NCBI GenBank assembly: GCA_013214705.1
Contig: JABSRZ010000012.1
Coordinates: 22,901-86,900 of the forward strand
DNA length: 64,000 nucleotides
Direction of reading: 5' to 3'
From: Hyphomicrobiales bacterium
GTDB taxonomy: Bacteria; Pseudomonadota; Alphaproteobacteria; Rhizobiales; OSC116
Below the pieces are notes generated by a model, which saw only the letters and a program-made list of their open reading frames with translations, had not been told where the DNA came from and ran no database searches. The position numbers were made by a program, and so were the translations under genes. Position 1 is the first letter of the stretch; each line of letters opens with the position of its first letter. Below are positions 28,212 to 38,790 of the stretch, in pieces.

Positions 28212-28991
28212 ATGCCAAAATTCCATGCCAATATTTCGATGATGTTTCAAGAATTTACATTTTTAGATCGGTTTGAAGCGGCGGCTTTAGCTGGTTTTAC
28301 TGCGGTTGAAATGCTGTTTCCTTATGCATATGAAGTTGACATTCTTAAAGCCCTGCTGACTAAACATAAGCTGAAACTTGAGCTGTTTAACCTATATCCG
28401 GGTGATGATGCCCTTGGCGAACGTGGCATTGCCGCCTTGCCAAACCGCCGAGCTGAATTTAAGCGCTCGGCATTACAAGCGGTAAATTATGCCAAGGCGC
28501 TTGGCTGCCCGCGGCTGCATTGCATGTCGGGTATAGTGGCTGCGGATATGGATAAATTGGCCTACACCAATATATATATTGAGAATTTAAAATATTTGGC
28601 CGACTTGGCACAGCCATTTGGCATAAATATATTGATAGAGGCGTTAAACCCGATAGATATGCCGGGTTATTTGGTCAGCAGTCAACAACAAGCGCTGGAC
28701 ATTATGCAGCAAGTTGGCAAAGACAATGTCAAAATTCAGTTTGATATTTATCACTGCCAAATGTCGCAAGGCAATGTGGCACAAACTATGACTAATTTAA
28801 TGCCGCATATCGACCATATTCAACTGGCCGATGTGCCAGGGCGGCACGAGCCGGGCAGTGGCGAAATTAATTTCGATTTTTTGTTTAAACAGCTTGATGA
28901 GGTTGGCTATACCGGCAGTTTAGGCTGCGAATATAGACCGCGTGTCGGCACTCTAAAAGGGCTTGGCTGGTTGCCAAAAGATGGAGCTTGA
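28212..28991 (+). CDS. hyi: Hydroxypyruvate isomerase
   Basis: 259-residue TIM-barrel enzyme interconverting hydroxypyruvate and tartronate semialdehyde in glyoxylate/glycerate metabolism. The family signatures are FANISMMFQEF-like N-terminus (HANISMMFQEF), NLYPGDDALGERGIAALPNR, LIEALNPIDMPGY with the metal-binding Glu, and QFDIYHCQ. Length is standard. AGAGAG precedes the ATG. The gene stands alone; other genes of the pathway are not adjacent. The long leader holds the 28061 element. Confidence 0.92.
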   Translation: MPKFHANISMMFQEFTFLDRFEAAALAGFTAVEMLFPYAYEVDILKALLTKHKLKLELFNLYPGDDALGERGIAALPNRRAEFKRSALQAVNYAKALGCPRLHCMSGIVAADMDKLAYTNIYIENLKYLADLAQPFGINILIEALNPIDMPGYLVSSQQQALDIMQQVGKDNVKIQFDIYHCQMSQGNVAQTMTNLMPHIDHIQLADVPGRHEPGSGEINFDFLFKQLDEVGYTGSLGCEYRPRVGTLKGLGWLPKDGA

Positions 28992-28998
28992 AAGCGTG

Positions 28999-29838
28999 TT
29001 AAAAGTTTAAACGTTTGCCATCTATATCCACATGTTTGGCTTGGATGGTAAATGTGCCGAATTGGGTGGGGATTTCGACTTTAAGGGGCAATAAAACCCC
29101 TTCGGCTTTAAGTGGCAATAGCCACACGGTTGCGGTGGCATAATTGTCGATAATGGTTCTGTCGGCGCGGCTTTTGCGGTGGCCAGAAATGGGCGTATAA
29201 CCAACTTTGCAATAAATGGCTTGTTGCAGCATTTTATTGTCGGTTTTTGGCTTGGTGGCTTGGCGCATTTGCAATTTATAGCGGCTAACCCCATCAAATA
29301 CCGACTGTATGCGGTTGCATTGCGACGCTGAGCTAGATTTATATTTTTTGTTGAGCGGCAATAACATGGCGCTTAGTGGGTCGACCACATTTAACAAATG
29401 TTTGGCTTGTAGCGGCACGCTGTCATCGAAGCTTCTATAGGGCGGGGTGGCGGTAACTTGGGCGCGTTGGCCATTTGGATATTTAACCACCACATGGCGT
29501 TTCACTCGTTTGTTAGAATAAGCGGTTATATATTCGGTCGAGTTGATTTTGGCCCCATTATAAACACCGCGCGCGCGGGTTTCGATGGTGAAGCGCAATA
29601 TTCTATCCAATGTACCAGTGGTGAAGGCGCGGATAGAAATGGCGTATGATTTTTGTTTAAGCCGTGCGGCCAAACCCACTGAGCCAAGTTGAAACCCGGC
29701 TAATTTTAAGTTGTAATTGACATCAATATTGGTTTTGCTGGCCGCCGAAGCATAAGTTGGCAGCAAAAAGCCGGCGATAAGGGCAATTAAATGAGCTTTA
29801 AATAAAATTTTGGGGCGGATAAAGCTCTGGATACTCAT
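28999..29838 (-). CDS. DUF3108 domain-containing exported protein
   Basis: 279-residue protein with a signal peptide (about 1-32, ending YASAA) and the DUF3108 pattern over most of its length: VNYNLKLAGFQLGSVGL, then beta-rich repeats and PLSAMLLPLNKK. The molecular function is not established; members are periplasmic and probably beta-barrel-like lipid-binding folds. In Alphaproteobacteria it commonly sits beside rpmB, as here. It converges with hyi with a 7-base gap. Confidence 0.85.
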   Translation of the reverse strand: MSIQSFIRPKILFKAHLIALIAGFLLPTYASAASKTNIDVNYNLKLAGFQLGSVGLAARLKQKSYAISIRAFTTGTLDRILRFTIETRARGVYNGAKINSTEYITAYSNKRVKRHVVVKYPNGQRAQVTATPPYRSFDDSVPLQAKHLLNVVDPLSAMLLPLNKKYKSSSASQCNRIQSVFDGVSRYKLQMRQATKPKTDNKMLQQAIYCKVGYTPISGHRKSRADRTIIDNYATATVWLLPLKAEGVLLPLKVEIPTQFGTFTIQAKHVDIDGKRLNF

Positions 29839-30009
29839 TACATTTCCTTAAAACGCAAACTTATAGCTTAGGCTGCCCCAAATAGTAAAAGAGGATGGTT
29901 AATTATACGTTAGGCATAAGCTGATTTCATACTGACTTAGCATGAATTGCCATAAATATGTGAAAATAGCTAAATCTGGTTATAAATTTGGTTCTAAATG
30001 CAGTTTATC

Positions 30010-30037
30010 TTGACCTTGCCAATATATCAGATTATAT
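30010..30037 (+). promoter_or_regulatory. Candidate promoter for rpmB
   Basis: TTGACC (30010-30015), 16-base spacer, TTATAT (30032-30037). It lies about 88 bases upstream of the rpmB start codon in an otherwise non-coding gap (29839-30124). Confidence 0.4.
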
Positions 30038-30124
30038 GAAGCCAACTTTAAATTTGTAATAATATAAATATGTCTAAGATTGCGCTAATTTAGCGCTCGA
30101 CATATGAAATGAGGAGAAGGCCAC

Positions 30125-30409
30125 ATGGCTCGTCGTTGTGAATTATCAGGTAAGGGTGTACAAACTGGCAACAATGTTAGCCATGCTAAAAACCGCTCTC
30201 GCCGTCGTTTCTTGCCAAATCTATGTAACGTTAGCTTGATGAGCGATACATTGGGTTGTTCAGTTTCTTTGCGTATTTCAGCTCATGCGTTGCGCAGTGT
30301 TGAACATCGTGGTGGTTTAGACGCTTATCTTATGAAAGCTAAAGATTCTGGCCTTTCAACTCGGGCAAGGCGTTTTAAGAAACGCCTTACGAAAGCCGTT
30401 GCGGCTTAA
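30125..30409 (+). CDS. rpmB: 50S ribosomal protein L28
   Basis: 94-residue ribosomal protein. It begins [24 protein letters not shown] (read as two pieces), the defining L28 sequence, and the basic C-terminus [13 protein letters not shown] binds 23S rRNA. The strong AGGAGA ribosome site ends 8 bases before the ATG. Codon use shifts toward common codons (CGT, GGT, GCT) relative to its neighbours, as expected for a highly expressed gene. It is monocistronic and followed by a strong terminator. Confidence 0.97.
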   Translation: MARRCELSGKGVQTGNNVSHAKNRSRRRFLPNLCNVSLMSDTLGCSVSLRISAHALRSVEHRGGLDAYLMKAKDSGLSTRARRFKKRLTKAVAA

Positions 30410-30443
30410 GCCAATTGTTTTTTAATGTTTTCTAAAAAATTTA

Positions 30444-30475
30444 AAAGCCAGTCTCACATTTGAGGTTGGCTTTTT
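30444..30475 (+). terminator. Rho-independent terminator of rpmB
   Basis: A 13-bp stem with two G-U pairs (AAAGCCA...TGGCTTT outside, CTCA/TGAG inside, CATT loop), followed by TT. Confidence 0.9.
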
Positions 30476-30481
30476 ACTTTG

Positions 30482-31501
30482 TCAGTTACAAACCGAATTT
30501 TCATCTGCCAAGGCGAATTGCAGCATTAAGTTGCGTTGTAAAAAGTAGAAATTATCGTCTGATATAATGGTTAAAATGGTTTCGCCATTGCTGGCTCTAT
30601 GCACGCCTAGGCCTTCCATATTGTCCACCGCATATGTCCAATTGGCATCTATCAAGGTTTTGCCGCTCACCAAGGCATTGGGTTTTATGTCAGCGCCGCA
30701 AATTTGCCGAATGCGCATTTGCGGGCCAGAAAATATACCAAACGCCCGCTCTAATATAACAATGTCACCATTGGGCAGATAGCTGACATCGGTAATGTCA
30801 AACCCGCCCGAACGGCTGATATATAGTGGCAGGTTTTCTTTGCCCTTGATGAGCCATGCCGTATGGTCGCCAGCTTTGGTTAATTTTTTTTCGGCAGTGG
30901 CCAATAGCCAACCTCTATATTTATGCCCGGCAGGCAATGAGGTGACGCCTTCTAAGCCTTTATTGGGGTTAATCTTTTTGGCATCTATTAACCTGCCCCA
31001 GTCTCTGGCGCTGGTTTTTAAGCCGGCATCGGTAAATTTATAGCGGTAAAGCGCTTGTTCTAATTCGACCGAAACCACAACGTCATTTAGGCTGTTATTT
31101 CTTTTGGTCAGCCCTTCACTATCGGCCTGCCAATGAGCAAATTTTTTACCCTTGGCATTTAACAACGGTGCCATTTGGGCATTTGACAAGCTGTTTAATT
31201 TGCCATTTTTGTAGCTTATATTGGCTTTTAACCAATAACCGCGGTCAGAAACGGCTAAAAATTCATCGCCAGTTTCAGACAATATAATGCCCGAAAAACC
31301 ACCAAAGTTTTTGGATTTGGAAGTTAGTTCTAAACCACCTCGCCATAACAGGGCGCCATGCTGCTCCTGCCGCATGCTCACCACGGCAAAATCTATTTGT
31401 TTGGTGGTGATGTTAATTTCGGCGGCAAAACCAGTTGAAACGGAGGCACAAATCGACAGGCCGATTATTTGCGCTAATTTCCAAATCAACTTTTTATTCA
31501 T
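30482..31501 (-). CDS. Esterase-like activity of phytase family protein, exported
   Basis: 339-residue secreted protein. A signal peptide (about 1-27) is followed by the phytase-like propeller pattern of PF13449: [25 protein letters not shown], then DSEGLTKRN and GLEGVTSLP. The real substrate is unknown. Its ATG overlaps the stop codon of cobT (ATGA), so it is translated with cobT. The same neighbour pair is seen in many Alphaproteobacteria; whether it relates to cobalamin is not known. Confidence 0.85.
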   Translation of the reverse strand: MNKKLIWKLAQIIGLSICASVSTGFAAEINITTKQIDFAVVSMRQEQHGALLWRGGLELTSKSKNFGGFSGIILSETGDEFLAVSDRGYWLKANISYKNGKLNSLSNAQMAPLLNAKGKKFAHWQADSEGLTKRNNSLNDVVVSVELEQALYRYKFTDAGLKTSARDWGRLIDAKKINPNKGLEGVTSLPAGHKYRGWLLATAEKKLTKAGDHTAWLIKGKENLPLYISRSGGFDITDVSYLPNGDIVILERAFGIFSGPQMRIRQICGADIKPNALVSGKTLIDANWTYAVDNMEGLGVHRASNGETILTIISDDNFYFLQRNLMLQFALADENSVCN

Positions 31502-33366
31502 ACTGGCCTATTTCTTTTCAAATTTGGGGCGAATAATTCGGCCAATTGGTTGGTGATGGCGCCGCCCAGCTCCTCGGCATCATTTATGGTTATGGCGCGT
31601 TCGTAATAGCGGGTCACATCATGGCCAATGCCAATGGCCACCAATTCAATAGGCGATTTATTTTCTATATAATCTATCACGTCACGTAGGTTTTTCTCTA
31701 AATAATTGCCAATATTGGCGCTCAATGTGCTGTCATCGACCGGTGCACCATCGGAAATTACCATCAAAATGCGGCGATGTTCAGGCCGGCCTAACAATCT
31801 ATTATGCGCCCAGCTGAGCGCCTCGCCATCAATATTTTCTTTTAACAGGCCTTCGCGCATCATCAAGCCCAAATTGTTTTTGGCGCGTCTGTACGGGGTA
31901 TCAGCACGTTTGTATATTATGTGGCGCAAATCATTCAAGCGGCCAGGAAATTTAGGTTTGTCCTCAGACATCCACTTTTCGCGTGATTGCCCACCTTTCC
32001 AAGCGCGGGTGGTGAAGCCCAAAATTTCGACTTTCACTTTGCAGCGCTCCAAGGTGCGGGCCAAAACATCGCCACAAATGGCAGCAATGGTTATAGGTCT
32101 GCCGCGCATAGAGCCAGAATTGTCAATCAACAAGGTGACAATTGTGTCTTTAAATTCGGTGTCTTTTTCTTGCTTAAACGACAATGGCAATAGCGGGTCG
32201 GCAATCACCCGCGCAAGTTTTGCGGCGTCTAATATGCCTTCTTCTAGGTCAAATTCCCAACTTCTATTTTGTTGTGCCAAAAGCAAGCGCATTAATTTGT
32301 TGGCCAAGCGCGACACCGCGCCTTGCAAATGGGTCATTTGGCCATCTAAATGTTCGCGTAATTTTATCAGTTCAAATTCTTCGCATATATCTTGAGCGTG
32401 AATAATCTCATCATATTCGTTGGTGAAAGCGCTATAAGGGGCTTTTTCGGGGTCAAACGCATCACCGCCGGCTTCCGCATCGCTGTTTTCGCCTTCGCTG
32501 CTCTCCTCGCCGTCGGTTTCTTCTAGATCACCCACCTTGTCCGAGTCTTCATCCATCATTTGGTCTGAATCTTCGTCGGCTTCGCCTTTTAAATCTTCTT
32601 GGTCTTCAGAATCGCCTTCGGCAGCTTCTTGCTCGGCCTCGCTCATGCCTGAGTCTTGTTCACTATCTTGGGCGTCATCGTCCATATCTTGTTGTTGGTT
32701 GTTTTCCAGATCTTCAAGATTATTGCCCATATCAAATGCGCGCAATAAATTATATAGGTCTTTGGCAAATTCAAATTGGTTGTTTTTATTTTCGGCAATA
32801 TTGTTCAGCAAATCGCCGGCTTTTTCATCAAAATATTCGCGCCATAAATCCAGATTTTGGCGGTATTTTTGTGGCGGCGCGAGGCCAGCAATTTTTTCGC
32901 GCAATAGCAATGCCAAGGCGATGTCCATCGGCGCATCTTCGGTGGTTTCGGGTTTTCTAACGCCGCGTTTTTGTAGCTTTTGGGCAAAATCGGCATTTAA
33001 ATTGGTGGCCATGCCTTTCATTTGCGCCGCGCCAACGCTGGCAATTCTGGCTTGCTCGGCCATGTTAAACACGGCTTTGGCATCGGGGCTTAACGGGCTT
33101 AGGCGGCTGTGCATATTTTCATTATGCAAGGCGTGGGTAAGCGCCAACATATCGGCCGAGCCGCGTATTAGGGTAATCTCCTCGGCTTTAGAAATAAAGC
33201 TCGGGTCGGGTAGGCGGGCTTTTTGGCCGCTCACGCTTGGGCGGTCGACGCCAAAGCTAACCGCCAGTTCGCTGTCTTCAGATATCGCGCGCATGGTGAG
33301 GGCGAGCGCCTTTTTAAACGGCGCTACTTTTTCGGCACGTTTTGTGGTTTTAACATTTGTCGACAT
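31498..33366 (-). CDS. cobT: Cobaltochelatase subunit CobT
   Basis: 622-residue subunit of the ATP-dependent aerobic cobaltochelatase (CobN-CobS-CobT), which inserts cobalt into hydrogenobyrinate diamide. The N-terminal helical domain is followed by a long acidic linker (about 220-305, mostly Asp, Glu, Ser, Gln) and a C-terminal von Willebrand A domain with the MIDAS motif DNSGSM (near residue 410). That layout is diagnostic. It is 15 bases downstream of cobS. CobN is not in the window. Confidence 0.95.
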   Translation of the reverse strand: MSTNVKTTKRAEKVAPFKKALALTMRAISEDSELAVSFGVDRPSVSGQKARLPDPSFISKAEEITLIRGSADMLALTHALHNENMHSRLSPLSPDAKAVFNMAEQARIASVGAAQMKGMATNLNADFAQKLQKRGVRKPETTEDAPMDIALALLLREKIAGLAPPQKYRQNLDLWREYFDEKAGDLLNNIAENKNNQFEFAKDLYNLLRAFDMGNNLEDLENNQQQDMDDDAQDSEQDSGMSEAEQEAAEGDSEDQEDLKGEADEDSDQMMDEDSDKVGDLEETDGEESSEGENSDAEAGGDAFDPEKAPYSAFTNEYDEIIHAQDICEEFELIKLREHLDGQMTHLQGAVSRLANKLMRLLLAQQNRSWEFDLEEGILDAAKLARVIADPLLPLSFKQEKDTEFKDTIVTLLIDNSGSMRGRPITIAAICGDVLARTLERCKVKVEILGFTTRAWKGGQSREKWMSEDKPKFPGRLNDLRHIIYKRADTPYRRAKNNLGLMMREGLLKENIDGEALSWAHNRLLGRPEHRRILMVISDGAPVDDSTLSANIGNYLEKNLRDVIDYIENKSPIELVAIGIGHDVTRYYERAITINDAEELGGAITNQLAELFAPNLKRNRPV

Positions 33367-33381
33367 GCTGAACCAACCTTG

Positions 33382-34353
33382 TTATGAAAGCGCGATATGA
33401 GCGGTTGATTCAGGCAATTCTTCATCAAATACCCGTTGGTAAAACTCGGCCACTAAGCCACGTTCCAAATCGTCACATTTGTTCAAAAATGTCACCCGGA
33501 ATGAGAATGCCATGTCGTTAAATATTTGCATATTTTCCGCCCATGTTATCACCGTTCTGGGGCTCATAAGGGTGGATAAGTCGCCATTGATAAATGACTG
33601 GCGGGTTAAATCGGCCACGCGCACCATATTGCCAATAACCTCTAGACCGCCTTTTTGTTTGGCTAAGCTTTTCACCTTCGCAGCCACAATGGCGGCTTCA
33701 TCATCATGCGGTAAATAGTTAAGCACCGCCACAATGTTCCATCTATCCATTTGGCCTTGGTTGATTTGCTGCGTGCCATGGTAAAGCCCAGAGGTGTCGC
33801 CCAAACCAATGGTGTTGGCGGTGGCAAACAATCTAAAGGAAGGGTGAGGGGACAAAACCCGGCTTTGGTCGAGCAAAGTTAGTTTGCCTTGAGCTTCTAA
33901 TATACGTTGAATCACAAACATCACATCGGCACGGCCAGCGTCATATTCATCAAATACCAGCGCGACATTTCTTTGCAAGGCGTAGGGCAAAATGCCTTCT
34001 TTAAATTCGGTAATTTGTTTGCCATCTTTGACCACAATGGCGTCCTTACCAACCAGATCTATCCGGCTGATATGGCTATCTAAGTTTACCCGAATACACG
34101 GCCAGTTAAGCCGGCTTGCCACCTGCTCGATATGGGTCGATTTGCCCGTGCCATGATAGCCTTGTATCATCACCCGGCGGTTATAGGTAAAACCGGCTAA
34201 AATGGCCAAAGTGATTTCGCGGTTAAACAGGTAATCTGGGTCTTCATCTGGCACATGTTCGGACGTGGCAGAATAGGCCGGCACTTGTAAATCACTATCA
34301 ATTCCAAAGGCTTCACGAACCGAAATTTTGATGTCGGGTAGGGGTGCGTTCAT
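33382..34353 (-). CDS. cobS: Cobaltochelatase subunit CobS
   Basis: 323-residue AAA+ ATPase that drives cobalt insertion with CobT. The Walker A is GYHGTGKST, Walker B is LVFDEYDAG, and the sensor segment is [16 protein letters not shown] 34353 has GGAA upstream and begins the standard N-terminus ([19 protein letters not shown]), preferred over TTG 34365. Adjacent genes cobT (downstream) and a J-domain gene (upstream) make the usual alphaproteobacterial cluster. Confidence 0.95.
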   Translation of the reverse strand: MNAPLPDIKISVREAFGIDSDLQVPAYSATSEHVPDEDPDYLFNREITLAILAGFTYNRRVMIQGYHGTGKSTHIEQVASRLNWPCIRVNLDSHISRIDLVGKDAIVVKDGKQITEFKEGILPYALQRNVALVFDEYDAGRADVMFVIQRILEAQGKLTLLDQSRVLSPHPSFRLFATANTIGLGDTSGLYHGTQQINQGQMDRWNIVAVLNYLPHDDEAAIVAAKVKSLAKQKGGLEVIGNMVRVADLTRQSFINGDLSTLMSPRTVITWAENMQIFNDMAFSFRVTFLNKCDDLERGLVAEFYQRVFDEELPESTAHIALS

Positions 34354-34411
34354 AATTTTTTCCAATACTTCCCATCATTAGCCGCTATAAAATAGCAGCC
34401 AAGCTGGTTTA

Positions 34412-35029
34412 TTATACATAATCTACGGTTTTAAGATGGTTATAGGCGGCAATAATTTCGGACAAAATGGCTTCGCTCTGTTTGTCGCCTCGGTTTAAAT
34501 CTGGGTGATGGCGCTTGGCCAACATTTTAAACTGTTTTTTAATGGCCTCTGGTTTGGCGCTTTCATCCAAGCCAAGTTTAGCCAACGCCTTGCGCTCGGC
34601 ATTGCGCAATTGCTTGCGCGGGCGGCCAGATGCGCCCACCGGCACATCGCCACCAAAAAACTCAAATGGGTCTTTTAGCCGGGCGCGGCCATTTAAGCCA
34701 TTGTCCAAATTTGCCTCTTGTGCCAAGCCGCTCAATCCGCCGGCGCCACGTTTCCAGGTGGGGCGGTGCCCGGTGCGCGCTTCGGCTATGTAGGTTTTCA
34801 CCTCGGCATCTTTCATCTCTTCAAAAAAGTTATAACCTTTGTTATATTCTCTGACATGTTGAAGACAAAAATTAAAATATTTATTGTCTTCTTTGCCACC
34901 TTTTGGGGCTTTATGTTCGCCAGCTTTTTCACAATTGGGGTGGTCACACGGCAATTGGTGTTTTTTGCGTGTTAAATCGTCTTTTGGTTTTACCCGTAGG
35001 CTCGAAAAAAAATCGTTGCTATTGCTCAA
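34412..35029 (-). CDS. J-domain (DnaJ-like) protein
   Basis: 205-residue co-chaperone with its J domain at the C-terminus rather than the N-terminus: the HPD motif is in LAKRHHPDLNRG (about 172-183), preceded by helix II and followed by helix III. The N-terminal part holds a possible metal-binding pattern (CDHPNCEKAGEH, then FCLQH). It is divergent from bolA and upstream of cobS, an arrangement frequent in Alphaproteobacteria, suggesting it helps DnaK act on a specific client. Confidence 0.9.
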   Translation of the reverse strand: MSNSNDFFSSLRVKPKDDLTRKKHQLPCDHPNCEKAGEHKAPKGGKEDNKYFNFCLQHVREYNKGYNFFEEMKDAEVKTYIAEARTGHRPTWKRGAGGLSGLAQEANLDNGLNGRARLKDPFEFFGGDVPVGASGRPRKQLRNAERKALAKLGLDESAKPEAIKKQFKMLAKRHHPDLNRGDKQSEAILSEIIAAYNHLKTVDYV

Positions 35030-35123
35030 ATCACTGCCTAATTATTAAAATTTATAGAATGTTTGTTTGAGGCAATATTAATAAACCATTGTGGACGATT
35101 TTGAAAGGCTGTAATCTCATAAA

Positions 35124-35375
35124 ATGAAAAATATTATACAACAGAAACTAAATAAGGCGTTTTCGCCCGAATTTTTGCAAGTTATTGATGAATCCAGCCA
35201 ACATGCAGGCCATAGTGGTTGGCGTGAAGGAGGCAATACCCATTTTAAAGTGGAAATCAAGGCCGCATCTTTGGCCGGTAAAACGCGTGTGGCGCAACAT
35301 CAAGCTATTATGCGCGAGTTAAAAGAAGAATTTGCCGACACATTGCACGCGCTGTCGATAGACATAATGAAGTAA
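35124..35375 (+). CDS. BolA family protein
   Basis: 83-residue BolA-type protein, a partner of monothiol glutaredoxins in iron-sulfur cluster handling and, in some bacteria, a morphology regulator. The family core is visible: VIDESSQHAGHSGW, then THFKVEI and AGKTRVAQHQAI. The invariant C-terminal His is in DTLHALSI. It is followed within a few bases by repeat copy A. Confidence 0.9.
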   Translation: MKNIIQQKLNKAFSPEFLQVIDESSQHAGHSGWREGGNTHFKVEIKAASLAGKTRVAQHQAIMRELKEEFADTLHALSIDIMK

Positions 35376-35541
35376 AAGCGCCGAGTTTGCGTCTGCCCCC
35401 AAGAATCCCTGCCGTTCGGTGAGTGCGCCCAGAAGCCGCAAGGCAAACTCTCTAGCCTCCGCGCGTTAGCTGGCAGCGGGCTTCGAGCGGCCGAACTCGC
35501 ACTCACGGTGCGGCACGTTGTGTGGATGCGAGAGTGTGCTG
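35376..35541. repeat. Dispersed mosaic repeat, copy A (fused left and right ends)
   Basis: GC-rich segment filling the whole gap between convergent bolA and the CorC-like gene. Its left half matches the left ends of copies B and E (shared block includes GCGCCCAGAAGCCGCAAGGC, 35425-35444). Its right half matches the right end of copy F (shared GGCTTCGAGCG and CGTTGTGTGGA). Confidence 0.85.
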
Positions 35542-36864
35542 CTATAACTTCGTCACCCGAATAGAAGTTATGCGGTTGGCTTGTTTGCGCAATATTTCGA
35601 ACCTGTGGCCGTAGAAGCTGAAGGCTTGGCCTACATTTGGGATGACTTGGGCTTCATTAATGATTAGTCCGGCTACGCTAATTGCGTCATTTTGTGGTAA
35701 CTCCCAATCCATGGCGCGGTTTAAATCGCGTACCGATAGGTGGCCATCGACATTAACGCTGCCATTGGGTTGTGGGCGCAAGCCTTTTAGGCCTTGGTCA
35801 TGCTCGTCGACAATGTCGCCAACAATTTCTTCTAAAATATCTTCTAAAGTTATCAGCCCTTGGGTTTCGCCATATTCATCCACAACCAAGGCAAAATGGC
35901 TTTTGCGTTTTAAAAAATTATTCAACTGGTCTTGCAAGCTGGTAGTTTCGGGCACGTACCAGATGGGCGTGAGCAAGCTCTCAACTTCTTCATCGCCAAC
36001 CGGCTTGGGTTGATTTTGGTCAGAACTGTCTTGGTTCTGAATCAAATTTATGGTCCACAGCAAATCTTTGGTGTGCAATACGCCAATAAAATTATCTGGC
36101 TCGCCGCGGTATATCGGCACGCGGGTATAGGCATTGTTTAAAATTTGGTTGGCAATTTCGGCCGTGCCTAAGGCGATGTTCAAGGCGAATATTTTGGTGC
36201 GATGAATCATCACATCTTCGACGCCCATTTGTTTGAGGTCCAAAATTCCGCCCAACATGTCACGGTCATTTTTAATCATCACCCCTTCTTCATGTTGCAA
36301 ATCGATATTGCCCCTAATTTCGGCATCTGCGGCTTCTTCGTCCATAGATTTTGGCGGTTTGGCGCCCATTATCCATAATATCATATCCACAAAAGCGCGG
36401 ATAACCACCACCAATGGCGAAAGAATGAACACGATGACCCGCATGATAGGCGCCATTATTAAGGCCAATTTCTCAGGGTTTTGCAGGGCATAAGTTTTTG
36501 GCAAAACCTCGGCAAAAACCAATATTAGAAAAGTCATGGCCAAAGTGGCATAGACCACACCTGCCGCGCCAAATACCGCGATAAACAGGCTGGTGGCGAT
36601 GGATGACGCCAAAATATTAACCAGATTGTTGCCCAATAATATAGTGCCGATGAGTTTTTCGGGCGTTTCGAGCAATTTAGCCACCGTGTGGGCAGCTTGG
36701 TTATTTTTCTTTTGCAGGCGCTTGATACGGGCTTTTGAGGCAGCGGTTAGCGCGGTTTCTGAGCCAGAAAACATGCCAGAAATGATGATTAAAAACATTA
36801 TACCGAGGCTAGCTAACAAATAGTCGGCGTTAGCGGTAAAAAATTGTGTGATATTATCGGGCAT
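35542..36864 (-). CDS. HlyC/CorC family CNNM and CBS-domain membrane protein
   Basis: 440-residue protein. The N-terminal CNNM membrane domain (about 15-160) includes SGSETALTAAS and EVLPKTYALQNPE, conserved in this family. Two CBS domains (about 215-350) follow, including VVDEYGETQGLITLEDILEEIVGDI, and then a CorC_HlyC domain. The family is implicated in magnesium or cobalt efflux and resistance. Its ATG overlaps the aroB stop by one base, so the two are coupled; this is a common alphaproteobacterial order. Confidence 0.92.
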   Translation of the reverse strand: MPDNITQFFTANADYLLASLGIMFLIIISGMFSGSETALTAASKARIKRLQKKNNQAAHTVAKLLETPEKLIGTILLGNNLVNILASSIATSLFIAVFGAAGVVYATLAMTFLILVFAEVLPKTYALQNPEKLALIMAPIMRVIVFILSPLVVVIRAFVDMILWIMGAKPPKSMDEEAADAEIRGNIDLQHEEGVMIKNDRDMLGGILDLKQMGVEDVMIHRTKIFALNIALGTAEIANQILNNAYTRVPIYRGEPDNFIGVLHTKDLLWTINLIQNQDSSDQNQPKPVGDEEVESLLTPIWYVPETTSLQDQLNNFLKRKSHFALVVDEYGETQGLITLEDILEEIVGDIVDEHDQGLKGLRPQPNGSVNVDGHLSVRDLNRAMDWELPQNDAISVAGLIINEAQVIPNVGQAFSFYGHRFEILRKQANRITSIRVTKL

Positions 36865-37991
36865 TATTTAAAGTTTTTGCCTTTCAGAAAGTTTAGGACT
36901 AGTTGTTGGTCGACATTTTTTTCGACAAATGATTTGCCGACCGCTTTGGCCAAAATAAATGTCATTTCACCTTGTTGGGTTTTTTTATCTTGCAACATAA
37001 ATTCTAGCATTTGTGCGGCAGAAGGCAAGGGTTGCAAGCCTTCAAATTGAATGTTGGTTGGCAGGCCAATGTCGGCTAAATGTTGTTTAATTGGCTCGAT
37101 GTCGCTGCCATTGTTAAAGCCCAAAAATGCCGAAAATTCAAACGCCAATACCATGCCGATGGCCACACCTTCGCCATGGATAAGCCGTTCGGAATATTGG
37201 CAATGAGCCTCGAGCGCATGGCCAAAGGTATGGCCTAAATTTAGCAAAGCGCGGATGCCGAGCTCTTTTTCATCCAAGCCAACAATAAGTGCTTTAGCTT
37301 GGCAAGATTTAACCACCGCATATTGCCGTGCGGCTTTGTCACCCGCGATTAATTTTTGGCCATTTGCCAGTAACCATAAATAAAATTCAGGGTCGTTAAT
37401 CAGTGCATATTTAAAAATTTCGGCATAACCCGCGCGCATATGGCGATCAGACAATGTGTCTAAAATATCGATGTCGGCCAACACCAATTTAGGCTGATGA
37501 AATGCGCCCAAAAGGTTTTTGCCGTGCGGTGAATTTATACCGGTTTTACCGCCAACGCTGCTATCGACTTGGGCTAAAATAGAGGTTGGTATTTGCACAA
37601 AGTCAACACCACGGCGCAGTATAGCGGCGGCAAAGCCAGCCAAATCGCCAATAACGCCGCCGCCTAAAATGGTGATGACATCATTGCGCTCCACCCCAAA
37701 GGCCAATAACTTCTCGAGCAAAATTTCGAGCGTGGCCATTTTTTTACTGGTTTCGCCTGCGGGCAGAATTATGGCTTCACATTCAATTTCTTGGTTGCTA
37801 AACGCCGCTTGCAAATCGGCCAAATGATGTTTGGCGACATTCTCATCGGTCACAATAACCGTAAAGGCGCGTTTTAAATGCGGTTTGATGAGCTTGCCAG
37901 CAAATTCAATCAACCGCCCGCCGACCAAAATGTCATAAGACCGATCATTGTCTAAGTTTACAGTTATTTTTTCGCAATTTGTCAGGGGCAT
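36864..37991 (-). CDS. aroB: 3-dehydroquinate synthase
   Basis: 375-residue NAD-dependent enzyme of the shikimate pathway that cyclises DAHP to 3-dehydroquinate. Motifs: ILGGGVIGDLAGFAAAILRRG (NAD and substrate site), PTSILAQVDSSVGGKTGIN, and the zinc-binding GHTFGHALE and RLIHGEGVAIGM. It lies 61 bases after aroK on the same strand, so aroK-aroB-corC like genes form an operon. Confidence 0.96.
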   Translation of the reverse strand: MPLTNCEKITVNLDNDRSYDILVGGRLIEFAGKLIKPHLKRAFTVIVTDENVAKHHLADLQAAFSNQEIECEAIILPAGETSKKMATLEILLEKLLAFGVERNDVITILGGGVIGDLAGFAAAILRRGVDFVQIPTSILAQVDSSVGGKTGINSPHGKNLLGAFHQPKLVLADIDILDTLSDRHMRAGYAEIFKYALINDPEFYLWLLANGQKLIAGDKAARQYAVVKSCQAKALIVGLDEKELGIRALLNLGHTFGHALEAHCQYSERLIHGEGVAIGMVLAFEFSAFLGFNNGSDIEPIKQHLADIGLPTNIQFEGLQPLPSAAQMLEFMLQDKKTQQGEMTFILAKAVGKSFVEKNVDQQLVLNFLKGKNFK

Positions 37992-38052
37992 TTTTTACCT
38001 AAATATTTCAACTAAAGTCAAATTATGAGTGTCCAGTGTCGAATTATGAGTT

Positions 38053-38610
38053 TTATGTGGCATATTCGAACATTTTATCCAACAATTTATCGATCATCAC
38101 ATTATGCGGGGCATCAATTGTGTCAATGATAATGTCGGCTTGCGCATAAATAGGGTAGCGTTCATCGATGAGTTTTTGCATCACTTCTCTTGGGTTTTCG
38201 ACCTGCAATAGAGGCCGGGTTTGGCGCAATGCAATCCGCTCCATCAGCAGTTCTAAATCGCCGCGTAACCAGATGGATATACCGTTTTGTTTTATATTTT
38301 GGCGGGTGGTTTTGCACATATAAGCGCCGCCGCCAGTGGCTAATATTTGCGGCCCCTCATCGAGCAGGCGGGCGATGACTTTTTCTTCACCTTCGCGAAA
38401 TTTTTGCTCGCCAAATGTGGCAAAAAACTCGGCCACATCCATGCCAGCAGCGGCTTCAATTTCATGATCGGCATCTTTAAAATTTAAGTTTAAATGCTTA
38501 GACAAGCGCCGGCCTAGGGTGGTTTTACCCGCCCCCATAAGCCCTATTAAAACAATAGAGCGGTTGCCCAAATAGTCACGAATGACCTTTGTGCTATTTT
38601 CATCGAACAT
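38053..38610 (-). CDS. aroK: Shikimate kinase
   Basis: 185-residue ATP-dependent kinase making shikimate 3-phosphate. The Walker A GLMGAGKTTLGRRL (23-36), substrate-binding DADHEIE, and the glycine-rich ATGGGAYM are all present, with lid residue Arg in RQTRPLL. It is the first gene of the leftward shikimate operon, divergent from the small ORF/xerD unit. Confidence 0.95.
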   Translation of the reverse strand: MFDENSTKVIRDYLGNRSIVLIGLMGAGKTTLGRRLSKHLNLNFKDADHEIEAAAGMDVAEFFATFGEQKFREGEEKVIARLLDEGPQILATGGGAYMCKTTRQNIKQNGISIWLRGDLELLMERIALRQTRPLLQVENPREVMQKLIDERYPIYAQADIIIDTIDAPHNVMIDKLLDKMFEYAT

Positions 38611-38790
38611 ATTTTGTCCAAACCCATTTCATTCAGCTTTTACTTCGGCTAAAATAGCGCTGAATTTAAAAATACAATTAATATTATTATGGGCATCTTA
38701 TCATTCACCTGCAAGTAAATCTTGTTCTTATTGATAAATAAAGTTAGATTGACGCCAATCTTTTGACCCAAAATTTACGAGGCAGTTTAA

